This document shows, piece after piece, positions 19,599 to 27,471 of a DNA stretch of 64,000 bases (positions are counted from its first letter, which is position 1; every line of letters starts with the position of its first letter). The stretch is from JAIQFL01 sp035295745 (GTDB lineage: Bacteria > Acidobacteriota > Terriglobia > Bryobacterales > Bryobacteraceae), in the NCBI GenBank assembly GCA_035295745.1, contig DATGIL010000096.1:36117-100116 (forward strand), read 5' to 3'. The translations under genes and the position numbers were made by a program. The notes under the pieces are model-generated. The model did not search any database. It was not told the origin of the DNA and saw only the letters and a list, made by a program, of their open reading frames with translations.

Positions 19599-20378
19599 GT
19601 GCACGTAAAGATCGAGTTCAGGCTACGTAAGGCGATCCGGGATAAAACGCGGGAGTTCCCAGAATTTAGGGGGGATCTCAATCGATTTCTTAAACGAGGT
19701 CTTTCGATAGCCGATGCGCTCAAAGCACTCGTGGGAGAAACGGGCGCGCGCTCAGGTAGATCGCGCGGGGCCGCAGCACAGATCCTCAGCCAATCCGGTC
19801 TAGCAGACGTCACCAAAATGCTGCTTCAACAGCTTCGTCGGACGAAGGAACGGACACAGGTTTCCGCGATCGTCTCGATCCTGGCACGCGTTCCAGAGAG
19901 GCGGGCTTTTTCGGCTCTTTTGAAGATCCTCAGCGCGGCGAATCCCGATGCCGCCCAAGCTGCTGCCTACTGCTTACGTAATCTCGACAGCCGAGCCATT
20001 CCAGCTTTGACCTCGGTCGTAGGTGATCCAAGCCGACCAGCGAGTGTCAGGGCCGAAGCGGCCGAGTCCCTAGGCTGTTTCGGAGATAGCCGAGCCATTC
20101 CGGCTTTGCTTTTCGCCCTCCAAGACAAGCATCCGGAGTTACGTTTCTGGGCCGTTTTCGCACTCGGCCAACTGGGCAGCACTGATGATCGCATCCGGCG
20201 CGGTCTCGAATCCATGCTCACTGATCCAGAGGTAGCGCCTGGTTGGTGGTCCGTCGGCCGCGAGGCGAAGGCCATGTTGACTCCGGTCACGCTGTTACAA
20301 GGGGAAATCTGCGAGATTCTGAGTGATTCAAACGCATCTGACGAGGACCGTCGTTGGGCCGAATGCTACTGTACATAA
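19599..20378 (+). CDS. HEAT-repeat (PBS-lyase-like) protein
   Basis: The 259-residue protein is built of HEAT-like helical repeats at about residues 60-215. Units include DSRAIPALTSVVGDPSRPAS, RAEAAESLGCFGDSRAIPAL and LRFWAVFALGQLGSTDD. There is no signal peptide and no catalytic motif, so a cytoplasmic protein-binding scaffold is likely. The GTG start has no convincing ribosome site, and the first ~20 residues may not be translated. The gene directly follows the IS66 remnant and looks less GC-rich than its surroundings, so it may be a transferred cargo gene. About 250 bases without a recognisable gene separate it from the convergent POTRA gene. Confidence 0.7.
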   Translation: MHVKIEFRLRKAIRDKTREFPEFRGDLNRFLKRGLSIADALKALVGETGARSGRSRGAAAQILSQSGLADVTKMLLQQLRRTKERTQVSAIVSILARVPERRAFSALLKILSAANPDAAQAAAYCLRNLDSRAIPALTSVVGDPSRPASVRAEAAESLGCFGDSRAIPALLFALQDKHPELRFWAVFALGQLGSTDDRIRRGLESMLTDPEVAPGWWSVGREAKAMLTPVTLLQGEICEILSDSNASDEDRRWAECYCT

Positions 20379-20631
20379 CCTGATTGACCAATTCCACTCA
20401 CCGAGTCATCCGCACCTTTGCCGAAAGCACACATCTCTCTGCGCTGGGCTCTTATCTGCCGCGCTGGTTGTCTATCAGGAGCTGACCGCGAAATCCCCGT
20501 GTCCACGACTATTGGACACGCCGCTTCACCCTCACGTCATTTTGCGGTCCTGGCGGCGATACCAGCGGTGATTCGGGCATTACGAATCGACCCGTTGAGG
20601 TGCGGGCTCCGAATGCGATGCTGGCGGGGCC

Positions 20632-22023
20632 TCAAAGTCCCGTAGTGGACCAAAGCAGGCCGCCGCGACCTGGCCCGCGCCCGCGCCGCCCCGGACGATT
20701 CTGCGGATCCAGGCCCTTAAATGTCAGAGTGACATCCGCGGTGTGGTCCTTCTCATTGAGTTTGAAGTCGGACTTCGTCTCGCCCAGATTGTCGAACATG
20801 CCTTCTTCGCGAATCCGCTTCAGGAACAGCTCCGGGTAGTCGGGATTGAAGGGCTTGCCCTCTTTCACGTTCCAAATCCGGCGCATCTCCGCTTCGCCGT
20901 CCAGATCGAGGCCGACGAGAATCAGCTTGGCCATCGTGTACTGCGTCCCCGCATCGATGCGGACGGTCAAATCGGCGACTTTCTTCTCGTCGTTGATGGT
21001 ACGCGCCATGGTGACTTTCCCCTGCATGTAGCCCGCATGGCGGAGGGCTTTGCGAATCCGCTCCAGACCATCATTCACGCGATCGAAGTTGGCCACGTCG
21101 CCGGTTTTGAAATCGCCCGTCTTGAGCAGGAAGTCGGACTGCAGCGGACTGTTGCCTTCGAACGTCACCTTACCCAATTCGTAACTCTCGCCTTCGTTTA
21201 CGGTGACGAAGACCTTCACGCCCTTCACATCCTTATCCGGCTCGGTACGAATTTCCGGGAAGGAGACGCGTAAGCGCCCGCGCGCTTCGTAGGTTGGCCG
21301 GACTCCCGCATTCAAGATCTGGCGAAAGGAGTCCTCGGTGTAGGGCGCGCCGATAGCCACAGTGGACACGGCTTCGCGCAGCACGTTCTGAGGCACCACC
21401 TTGTTGCCCTCAAAGGTCACCTGCGCGACCGAAGGCAGCGGCTTCGAGGGGCGGAAAACGATCTGATAGTCTCCCGGAATCCCGGGCGTGACACTGGCGG
21501 TGATCTTTTCGGGGACACCCTTGGCGGCAAGAAACTCCTCCACCCATTTGACGTAACGGTTGAGCACCGGCTGCGTGGCGGCCAGTTTCTCGGGCGAAAA
21601 GAGTGGATCCTTGGCAGTGAGATCGGCCTGTAAATCGAGCGTGGAAACGTGCAGATCTTCAAAGATGACCGGGTAGACCTGCTCCACTTCGGTAACCTGC
21701 AGGGTGGCCGCGTACCCCTGATGAGCCCCCGGAACGAACTTGTAACCGACGGTTTCAAAGACTCCACTGGACACCAAACGTTCGCGCGCCGCTTCGAACT
21801 CCGGCCGACCGGCAACCTGCCCGACCTTCAGCCCGGAGAGCGCCACCACTTGCTCGGTCTTATAGATCCGATTCCCTTCCACCGAGATGCTTTCGATGGG
21901 CCAGCGAGTGCCCGGCGCGGCCGAGGACCCGGACTTCTTCACCGGAGATTTCGGCTGGGCGGCCGGAGCCTGCGCGAATCCCGGCACGGATATCGCCAGC
22001 AGTGCGATCAGCAGCCTGTTCAT
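20632..22023 (-). CDS. POTRA-domain protein (BamA/TamA-like) lacking a beta-barrel
   Basis: The protein has a signal peptide (MNRLLIALLAISVPGFAQA) and several successive POTRA-type repeats. The clearest are IESISVEGNRIYKTEQV (about residue 43), VAQVTFEGNKVVPQNVLREA (about 200) and LGKVTFEGNSPLQSDFLLKT (about 283). It stops at 463 residues after a glycine/arginine-rich tail (PGRRGRGPGRGG). A complete BamA would continue for about 350 more residues as an outer-membrane barrel, which is absent. It may be a stand-alone periplasmic POTRA chaperone for outer-membrane assembly. It diverges from imuA. The POTRA assignment is firm; the role of the barrel-less form is inferred. Confidence 0.82.
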   Translation of the reverse strand: MNRLLIALLAISVPGFAQAPAAQPKSPVKKSGSSAAPGTRWPIESISVEGNRIYKTEQVVALSGLKVGQVAGRPEFEAARERLVSSGVFETVGYKFVPGAHQGYAATLQVTEVEQVYPVIFEDLHVSTLDLQADLTAKDPLFSPEKLAATQPVLNRYVKWVEEFLAAKGVPEKITASVTPGIPGDYQIVFRPSKPLPSVAQVTFEGNKVVPQNVLREAVSTVAIGAPYTEDSFRQILNAGVRPTYEARGRLRVSFPEIRTEPDKDVKGVKVFVTVNEGESYELGKVTFEGNSPLQSDFLLKTGDFKTGDVANFDRVNDGLERIRKALRHAGYMQGKVTMARTINDEKKVADLTVRIDAGTQYTMAKLILVGLDLDGEAEMRRIWNVKEGKPFNPDYPELFLKRIREEGMFDNLGETKSDFKLNEKDHTADVTLTFKGLDPQNRPGRRGRGPGRGGLLWSTTGL

Positions 22024-22142
22024 AGCTTCTATGGTAAGACGTTGCGCGACTCTTACGGGGTTTCGAAGCCCTGTAGGTTATTGCAAGCGGGCCGCTTCCG
22101 CAGCTCACCTTTTTGACACCTGACACTCCGAATTGATGAGGA

Positions 22143-22172
22143 TTGACAGGCTCCCACTCCATGCTGTAAAAA
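22143..22172 (+). promoter_or_regulatory. Candidate imuAB promoter
   Basis: A perfect TTGACA -35 element (22143-22148) is followed 18 bases later by TAAAAA (22167-22172). The predicted transcript start near 22179 would lie downstream of the GTG at 22177 and supports translation from the ATG at 22201. A second TTGACA occurs at 22113-22118. I did not recognise a LexA operator, although imuAB operons are usually SOS-controlled. Confidence 0.45.
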
Positions 22173-22200
22173 TAGAGTGCGAGGCGAAGAAATAGCGAAA

Positions 22201-22896
22201 ATGACGGCTGCGGCGACGCTCCAACAACAGTTCAAATCCGTCCTCGGCGGCCACCTGGACTGGCAATCCCGCCCTCTCCCGGAACAGGTCTGGACTGGCG
22301 TTTCTGAAATCGATTCAGCCACGGGCGGACTGCCACGTGGATGTCTGACGGAGATCATCGGACCAGCCTCTTCCGGCCGAACCAGCCTCTTGTTGGCGAT
22401 CCTTGCCAAGGCCACTGCGCGCGAGGAGATCTGCGCCCTGGTGGATGCGGAGGATGCCTTCGACCCCACTTCTGCGGCGGCTGCCGGTGTCCGTCTGGAT
22501 CGTCTGCTTTGGGTTCGCTCCTCGCATAATGCGGAGCACGCACTCAAGGCAGCCGACCTGCTCATCCAGGGAGGCGGCTTCGGGCTCATCGTCATGGACC
22601 TCGGCGACACATCCATCGGGACTGCCCGCCGCATCTCTCTCACCTCGTGGTTCCGTCTGCGCCGCGCCGTAGAGCACACCCCCACCGTGCTATTGACGCT
22701 CTCCCGGCAATCCAACGCCAAGACCTGCGCATCGTTGACGCTAGAATGCCGTCGAGATCGCGCGTTGTGGCGCGGGGCTCTTCCCCAAACCCCAACTAAC
22801 CCGCAACCCCTGCTTCTTGTTGGTATGGGCGTACGCGTGACCTCGCGCAATCGGAGCAAAGTATGTTCGCCAGCCTTCACGGCAGTGGCAATCTGA
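22201..22896 (+). CDS. imuA: ImuA, RecA-like mutasome accessory protein
   Basis: This RecA/SulA-like protein of about 231 residues starts MTAAATLQQQ. The core reads VWTGVSEIDSATGGLPRGC, then IIGPASSGRTSLLLAIL, a degenerate Walker A with Arg in place of the P-loop Lys (GPASSGRTS). Next come LVDAEDAFDP and a Walker B-like FGLIVMDLGD. In other bacteria ImuA links ImuB and DnaE2 in a damage-induced translesion synthesis complex. I chose the ATG at 22201 over an upstream GTG because of the likely promoter position. The gene overlaps imuB by about 34 bases, so they are translationally linked. Confidence 0.82.
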   Translation: MTAAATLQQQFKSVLGGHLDWQSRPLPEQVWTGVSEIDSATGGLPRGCLTEIIGPASSGRTSLLLAILAKATAREEICALVDAEDAFDPTSAAAAGVRLDRLLWVRSSHNAEHALKAADLLIQGGGFGLIVMDLGDTSIGTARRISLTSWFRLRRAVEHTPTVLLTLSRQSNAKTCASLTLECRRDRALWRGALPQTPTNPQPLLLVGMGVRVTSRNRSKVCSPAFTAVAI

Positions 22897-24107
22897 CCGC
22901 CCTGGCATTCGAATTTTCGCCCACGGTGGAACAGACCGCGCCCGATACCGTGACGCTGGACGTTTCAGGCCTGGACCGTCTTTTCGGTCTCCCCCAAGAC
23001 GTGGCCGCAGCCATTGCGCGCCGCGCCGTGGAAGTCGAGGTGAAGGCCGCCATCGCATTAGCCGCCAATCCCGATGCCGCGATCTGTGCCGCACGCGGCT
23101 TCAAAGGAGTACAGATCGTTCCGTATGGCGACGAGGCCAAATTCCTCGGCAGCTTGCCGCTGTCCTTGCTCTCACCTTCACCGGAACTACAGGAGACTCT
23201 GGAGCGGTGGGGGATTCGATTTTTTCAGGACCTGGCCGCGCTCCCTCCCCTGGGCATCGCCGAGCGTCTCGGACCCGAAGGGCTGCGCCTGCGCGAACTG
23301 GCTCGCGGCGAAGCGGAGCGCAAGCTCCTTGCCATCGAAGATCCGCTGCGATTTGAAGACGAAATCGAACTGGACTATCCCGTAGAGCTTCTGGAGCCTC
23401 TCGCGTTCCTGCTCGCGCGGCTGATGAACGGGCTCGCCACACGTCTCGCCACACGAGCGCTGGCCACCGATGAGTTGCGGCTGCGGCTTGGCCTGGAGAA
23501 TCGCACCACGCACGAGCTCACGATGCGGTTGCCTGTCCCGTCGCTCGATACCAAAGCGTTTCTGAAGCTCCTGCAGCTTGACCTGTCGGCGAATCCTCCC
23601 TGCGCTCCGGTGGTGCACGTCTGGATGGGCGTGAATCCCGTGAAGCCGCAAGCTGCGCAGAGCGGACTGTTCGTTCCGGTGACGCCGGAGCCGGTGAAAC
23701 TGGAGCTGACACTCGCGAGGATTCAAGCCATCGTCGGAGCGTCACGTGTCGGCAGCCCCGAATTGATCGACACGCATCGTCCCGGCGCATTCCGTATGGT
23801 GCACATGGGAACAGGCGGTGCTTCCGCCAAAGGCAATGCCGATCTCCGAATCCGCATGGCCCTCCGCATTTTTCGTCCTCCGCGTCCGGCTCGTGTGGCG
23901 TTGAACTCCGGACAGCCGGGATACATTTCCGCGGACGGCATTCGCGGCAAGATCATCAATCTCGCCGGTCCCTGGCGAACTTCAGGGGAATGGTGGACTA
24001 TCGATCCCTGGTCGAGCGACGAGTGGGACATCGCCCTGTCGGACGGCGCTCTCTATCGTCTCTGCTGCAATCCACGGGGATGGTTTGTCGAGGGGAGCTA
24101 TGATTGA
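22863..24107 (+). CDS. imuB: ImuB, catalytically inactive Y-family polymerase-like protein (short N-terminus)
   Basis: The sequence matches the Y-family fold of ImuB: FSPTVEQTAPDTVTLDVSGLDRLFG, then a palm/thumb region (WGIRFFQDLAALPPLGIAERLG, a helix-hairpin-helix-like stretch) and a little-finger domain (TTHELTMRLPVP). It ends with the typical C-terminal FRPPRPARV and WWTIDPWSSDEWDIAL segments. Known ImuB proteins lack polymerase catalytic acids and serve as a beta-clamp-binding hub. At 414 residues this one is shorter than the usual 480-520, and the N-terminal part that carries the first catalytic motif in active Y-family enzymes is missing. The third mutasome gene, dnaE2, does not follow; a TIR-ATPase pair is there instead. 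Confidence 0.82.
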   Translation: MFASLHGSGNLTALAFEFSPTVEQTAPDTVTLDVSGLDRLFGLPQDVAAAIARRAVEVEVKAAIALAANPDAAICAARGFKGVQIVPYGDEAKFLGSLPLSLLSPSPELQETLERWGIRFFQDLAALPPLGIAERLGPEGLRLRELARGEAERKLLAIEDPLRFEDEIELDYPVELLEPLAFLLARLMNGLATRLATRALATDELRLRLGLENRTTHELTMRLPVPSLDTKAFLKLLQLDLSANPPCAPVVHVWMGVNPVKPQAAQSGLFVPVTPEPVKLELTLARIQAIVGASRVGSPELIDTHRPGAFRMVHMGTGGASAKGNADLRIRMALRIFRPPRPARVALNSGQPGYISADGIRGKIINLAGPWRTSGEWWTIDPWSSDEWDIALSDGALYRLCCNPRGWFVEGSYD

Positions 24108-24131
24108 GGCAATTGATGTGTAATGATTTAG

Positions 24132-24716
24132 ATCAGGATTGCGCATATCGGCTACGAATACGACATTTTCTTCAGTTACAAGCGGCACAACGCGACGGCG
24201 GATTGGACTCGAAGAGTTCACGAATTGTTTCGGTTTTGGATCATGCAGGAAGATCCAGATGTTCGGATTTTCTTTGACAGAGACAGTATCGAAGTTGGCA
24301 ACCGTTGGCCAGATGAGCTGAAAAATGCTCTTCGAACCTCAAAATGTATGGTCTGTGTGTGGTCCAAGCCTTACTTTCAATCGACTTGGTGTGTTTCCGA
24401 GTGGCAGAGTTTTCTTGCGCGCGAGAAGCAGCTCGCACTGGGCTCCCACTGCCTGATTGCACCTCTACGATTCCACGATGGCGATGATTTCCCCGACGAA
24501 GCGCGCGTGGTGCAGTGGGAGGATGTCGAGCCGTTTGCGAACACATTGCCTGCCTTCTGGGACAGCCAACGTGCTATTGGATTAGAAGATGTGTTGAAGA
24601 GGTTTGCAAAACGAGTGGCCAGGATCATTCAAGAGGCACCACCCTTTCAAGAAAATTGGCCATTAGTGGAGGTTCCTGATCTGGGGCCTCCAAGGATTCG
24701 ATTGGCTCGATTATGA
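24132..24716 (+). CDS. TIR-domain protein with unusual or lost start codon
   Basis: The frame encodes a TIR fold: box 1 YDIFFSYKRH, box 2 RIFFDRDSIEVG, then SKCMVCVWSKPYFQSTWCVSEW. The Glu of WCVSE is at the position of the NADase catalytic residue. The open frame begins after a TAG at 24129, and the first possible codons are ATC (24132) or ATT (24138). An in-frame ATG at 24123 is separated only by that TAG. The first TTG at 24225 would cut off box 1. The downstream ATPase gene overlaps by 4 bases (ATGA), so the pair is coupled. The role is probably an effector that consumes NAD or signals on invasion; this is inference from the TIR family. Confidence 0.7.
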   Translation: MRIAHIGYEYDIFFSYKRHNATADWTRRVHELFRFWIMQEDPDVRIFFDRDSIEVGNRWPDELKNALRTSKCMVCVWSKPYFQSTWCVSEWQSFLAREKQLALGSHCLIAPLRFHDGDDFPDEARVVQWEDVEPFANTLPAFWDSQRAIGLEDVLKRFAKRVARIIQEAPPFQENWPLVEVPDLGPPRIRLARL

Positions 24717-26404
24717 TTCCCCGAATGAACGGCAAACGCGGCGGGATTGTCTACACCTTCTACTCATTCAAGGGTGGTGTAGGCCGGACTATGGCGCTCG
24801 CAAACGTCGCGGCTCTGCTCGCGAGGTGGGGATACTCCGTGCTTGCGGTGGATTGGGATCTCGAAGCACCGGGGTTGGAGCGGTTTTTCGTCCGACTCAA
24901 AACAGACATCGAAGGGGTTCGTGCTAAGACACCTGGCATCGTTGACCTTGTGCATGCCCACAAGAACCAGGAGAGCTTGAATTGGCGGGATTGCCTGATT
25001 CGCGCAGACGAAATGCCATTAGCTTTGCTCAGCGCCGGCCGTAGCGACCCGGATTATTCTTCGCGGCTGCAATCCCTCAACTTCCCCGAGCTTTTTGAAA
25101 AGAACGATCTAGGTACTTACACCGAGCAACTCCGCAACGAATGGATTGCGGAGTACGACTTCGTGCTGGTAGACAGCCGGACAGGGGTGACCGACATCGG
25201 CGGTATCTGCACGGTGCATCTAGCGGATGTCCTTGTCGTTCTGTTTACGACGACGGAATCGAGCATGGAGGGTGCTATCGACATTGTGGAACGGGCCAGA
25301 AAGGCTCAGCAACGCTTGCCCCTGGATCGCGGAAGGCTTCTGGCCGTTCCAGTGCCAGCAAGAGATGAAAGCAGGACCGAATACGAGCGCGCTACGGATT
25401 GGAAAAAGACGTTTGCCGAGCGGTTCAATGAGTTTTATTTAGATTGGCTGCCCAGCGGGAAGACTGCACATGATGCGATCGAGTTGTTGCGAATCCCGTA
25501 CGTCCCATATTGGAGCTTTGGAGAGCGGTTGCCCGCGATTGAAGAAGGGACAACCGATCCTGCAAGTCTTGGACACGCGTTTGAGATTCTTGCGCGAATA
25601 CTGGAGAAACGGCTCGACTGGAAAGCGGCTCTCCCGAATCTGACGCTCGGCCCGACTCCGGTACCACGCCGTCGGGAACTCGATATCGAGTGGCTTGAAC
25701 GTCATAGACGTGCAGCACTGGACGGTTTGGCATCCGCCGGAATGAACGGATTCATGGAGATCTGCCATTTCTGCCCAAGCGCCGACATCTCGAAGGCACA
25801 GCGCGAATTGTTATCAGCGGCTACCCAAGCTGAGATCAAAACAGGCGGAATAGGCATAGGTATTGTGCCGGGTAGTGAAGGGCTGCGGCCTGCACCGACA
25901 AAGGACGGCATAGTTGCACATTTTACCGAGGATACGTCCTTCATGATGCCGGTTGGTCGAATCTTCAGTCATTGGGCATTGAACAAGAACGGCGATTTCT
26001 TTTGTGTAATCTCACTCGCTGAAGACCATACTGAGAAAAACCGTGCCCAAAAACTGATCGGTCTCGAGCCTCGAATCCAAAACGCGGCGGAGACTCTGCT
26101 CCATTGCGCCAGTCTCTACAAGCTTCTCGGAATCGAACCCAATACTCACGTCGAACTCACTGTAGAATACGGAGGGCTGAAGGGCCGCACTCTGGCGTGG
26201 TCCCTTCATCAGAGCAGAAATCTCTACGAAGACAACGTCGCAACGCCGGTTATCACTTTTAAGATAGGTGCCGTCGAAACTGAACTCGTTGATCTGGTCA
26301 AGAGGCTTTGCGAGCCCCTGTTCGTTCTCTTTGATTTTGCTACCTTTCCCGATGACGTATACCGTCAAATCGTTAACGACTTCGTCAACGGGAAAGTCGC
26401 ATAA
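24713..26404 (+). CDS. KGGVGR-variant ParA/MinD-like ATPase linked to the TIR gene
   Basis: The 563-residue protein begins with a SIMIBI/ParA-type ATPase domain. The deviant Walker A is KGGVGRT (residues 20-26), keeping the signature Lys20 but with Arg25 in place of the P-loop Lys. Other elements are the A' motif VDWDLEAPG (46-54) and Walker B FVLVDSRTG. Residues from about 320 form a separate C-terminal domain that I do not recognise (ICHFCPSADISKAQRELL, HVELTVEYGGLKGRTL), possibly a sensor. I recall KGGVGR-variant ATPases as a named family. The ATG overlaps the TIR stop codon. The gene ends convergently with the alcohol dehydrogenase gene. It may sense or regulate, with the TIR protein as effector. 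Confidence 0.8.
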   Translation: MIPRMNGKRGGIVYTFYSFKGGVGRTMALANVAALLARWGYSVLAVDWDLEAPGLERFFVRLKTDIEGVRAKTPGIVDLVHAHKNQESLNWRDCLIRADEMPLALLSAGRSDPDYSSRLQSLNFPELFEKNDLGTYTEQLRNEWIAEYDFVLVDSRTGVTDIGGICTVHLADVLVVLFTTTESSMEGAIDIVERARKAQQRLPLDRGRLLAVPVPARDESRTEYERATDWKKTFAERFNEFYLDWLPSGKTAHDAIELLRIPYVPYWSFGERLPAIEEGTTDPASLGHAFEILARILEKRLDWKAALPNLTLGPTPVPRRRELDIEWLERHRRAALDGLASAGMNGFMEICHFCPSADISKAQRELLSAATQAEIKTGGIGIGIVPGSEGLRPAPTKDGIVAHFTEDTSFMMPVGRIFSHWALNKNGDFFCVISLAEDHTEKNRAQKLIGLEPRIQNAAETLLHCASLYKLLGIEPNTHVELTVEYGGLKGRTLAWSLHQSRNLYEDNVATPVITFKIGAVETELVDLVKRLCEPLFVLFDFATFPDDVYRQIVNDFVNGKVA

Positions 26405-26406
26405 CC

Positions 26407-27438
26407 TTACGGGCGCAAGATCACTTTCATCAATCCTGCTTCTTTCCGATACAGCCGATCGAACCACGACCGGCCCTCGCCCAACGGCGCGACGGCGCTG
26501 ATCAGCGGATCCACCTGAATCGCCCCTCTTGCCATCAAATCGATCGATGCCGGGTACTCGCCGCAGGACGCGCAGGAGCCTTGCACCCGAATCTGCCGCG
26601 ACACCACAATCTGCAGCGGCAACTCCACCTTCGGACTCACATTCCCCACCAGCGTCACCGCGCCGCCCTTGCGCACGCAGTGAATCGCCGTTTTCACCGG
26701 GTCGTTTGCGCCCACGCATTCAATCGCGACGTCTGCTCCGTGGCCTCCGGTCAGTTCGCGGACCACGATCTCCGCCTGCTCCGTCTTCGAGTTCACCGTC
26801 TCGGTCGCTCCGAGCTTGCGCGCCATTGCGAGACGTGATTCCTCCACATCAATTGCGATAACCCGCGTGCATCCCGCGGCGCGCAGTGCCTGCGCTGTCA
26901 GCAATCCGATCATGCCGCTGCCCACCACTACGGCGCTCGCGCCCATCCGCAGCGGAGTCAGATTCACCGCGTGGACTGCCACCGACACCGCCTCAATGAG
27001 CGCCGCCTGCTCGTACGACAGACTCTCCGGCAGCCGGTACATGATCCGGCGCGGCACGGAAACGTACTCCGCAAAAGCGCCATGACGCCGGTACTCTCCT
27101 GGCGATACGCCCAAAACCTGGCGGTTTTCGCACAGATTGATATCGCCCGAAGCACAGAAGAAACATTCTCCGCAGTAAATCGTCGAATCGAATGTGACCC
27201 GGTCCCCAACTTTCAAATCGTGGACATGGGCGCCCGTCTGCGCCACTTCGCCCGCAGCCTCGTGGCCCATCACCAGCGGCGGAATTCGCCTCCCGGTGGC
27301 GCCATCCAATCCGTGCACATCGCTGCCACAGATACCGCAAGCGCGGACGCGCACCAGCACATCGTCGGGGCCGATCTCGGGGACAGGCATCTGGACCATC
27401 TCGAGGTCCATGTATTCCTTCAATAAGAGTGCATCCAT
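26407..27438 (-). CDS. Zinc-dependent medium-chain alcohol/polyol dehydrogenase
   Basis: This 343-residue enzyme of the sorbitol/threonine dehydrogenase group binds catalytic zinc through Cys37 (CGICGSD), His59 and Glu60 (MGHEAAG). The structural zinc is bound by Cys89, Cys92, Cys95 and Cys103 (YCGECFFCASGDINLC). A Rossmann motif GSGMIG binds NAD(P). It should oxidise a secondary alcohol or sugar alcohol in the cytoplasm; the exact substrate cannot be read. The ATG at 27438 gives the normal family length and has an AGG ribosome site about 10 bases upstream. Upstream extensions of the frame are not protein-like. It is divergent from the membrane protein gene and convergent with the TIR-ATPase operon. 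Confidence 0.9.
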   Translation of the reverse strand: MDALLLKEYMDLEMVQMPVPEIGPDDVLVRVRACGICGSDVHGLDGATGRRIPPLVMGHEAAGEVAQTGAHVHDLKVGDRVTFDSTIYCGECFFCASGDINLCENRQVLGVSPGEYRRHGAFAEYVSVPRRIMYRLPESLSYEQAALIEAVSVAVHAVNLTPLRMGASAVVVGSGMIGLLTAQALRAAGCTRVIAIDVEESRLAMARKLGATETVNSKTEQAEIVVRELTGGHGADVAIECVGANDPVKTAIHCVRKGGAVTLVGNVSPKVELPLQIVVSRQIRVQGSCASCGEYPASIDLMARGAIQVDPLISAVAPLGEGRSWFDRLYRKEAGLMKVILRP

Positions 27439-27471
27439 CTCACGCCTATCGTACGCCACCCGGCAGCATGG

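Noticed and set aside
22024..22200. LexA/SOS box upstream of imuA
   Set aside because: I looked for one because imuAB is usually damage-induced, but found no dyad that I could name with confidence.
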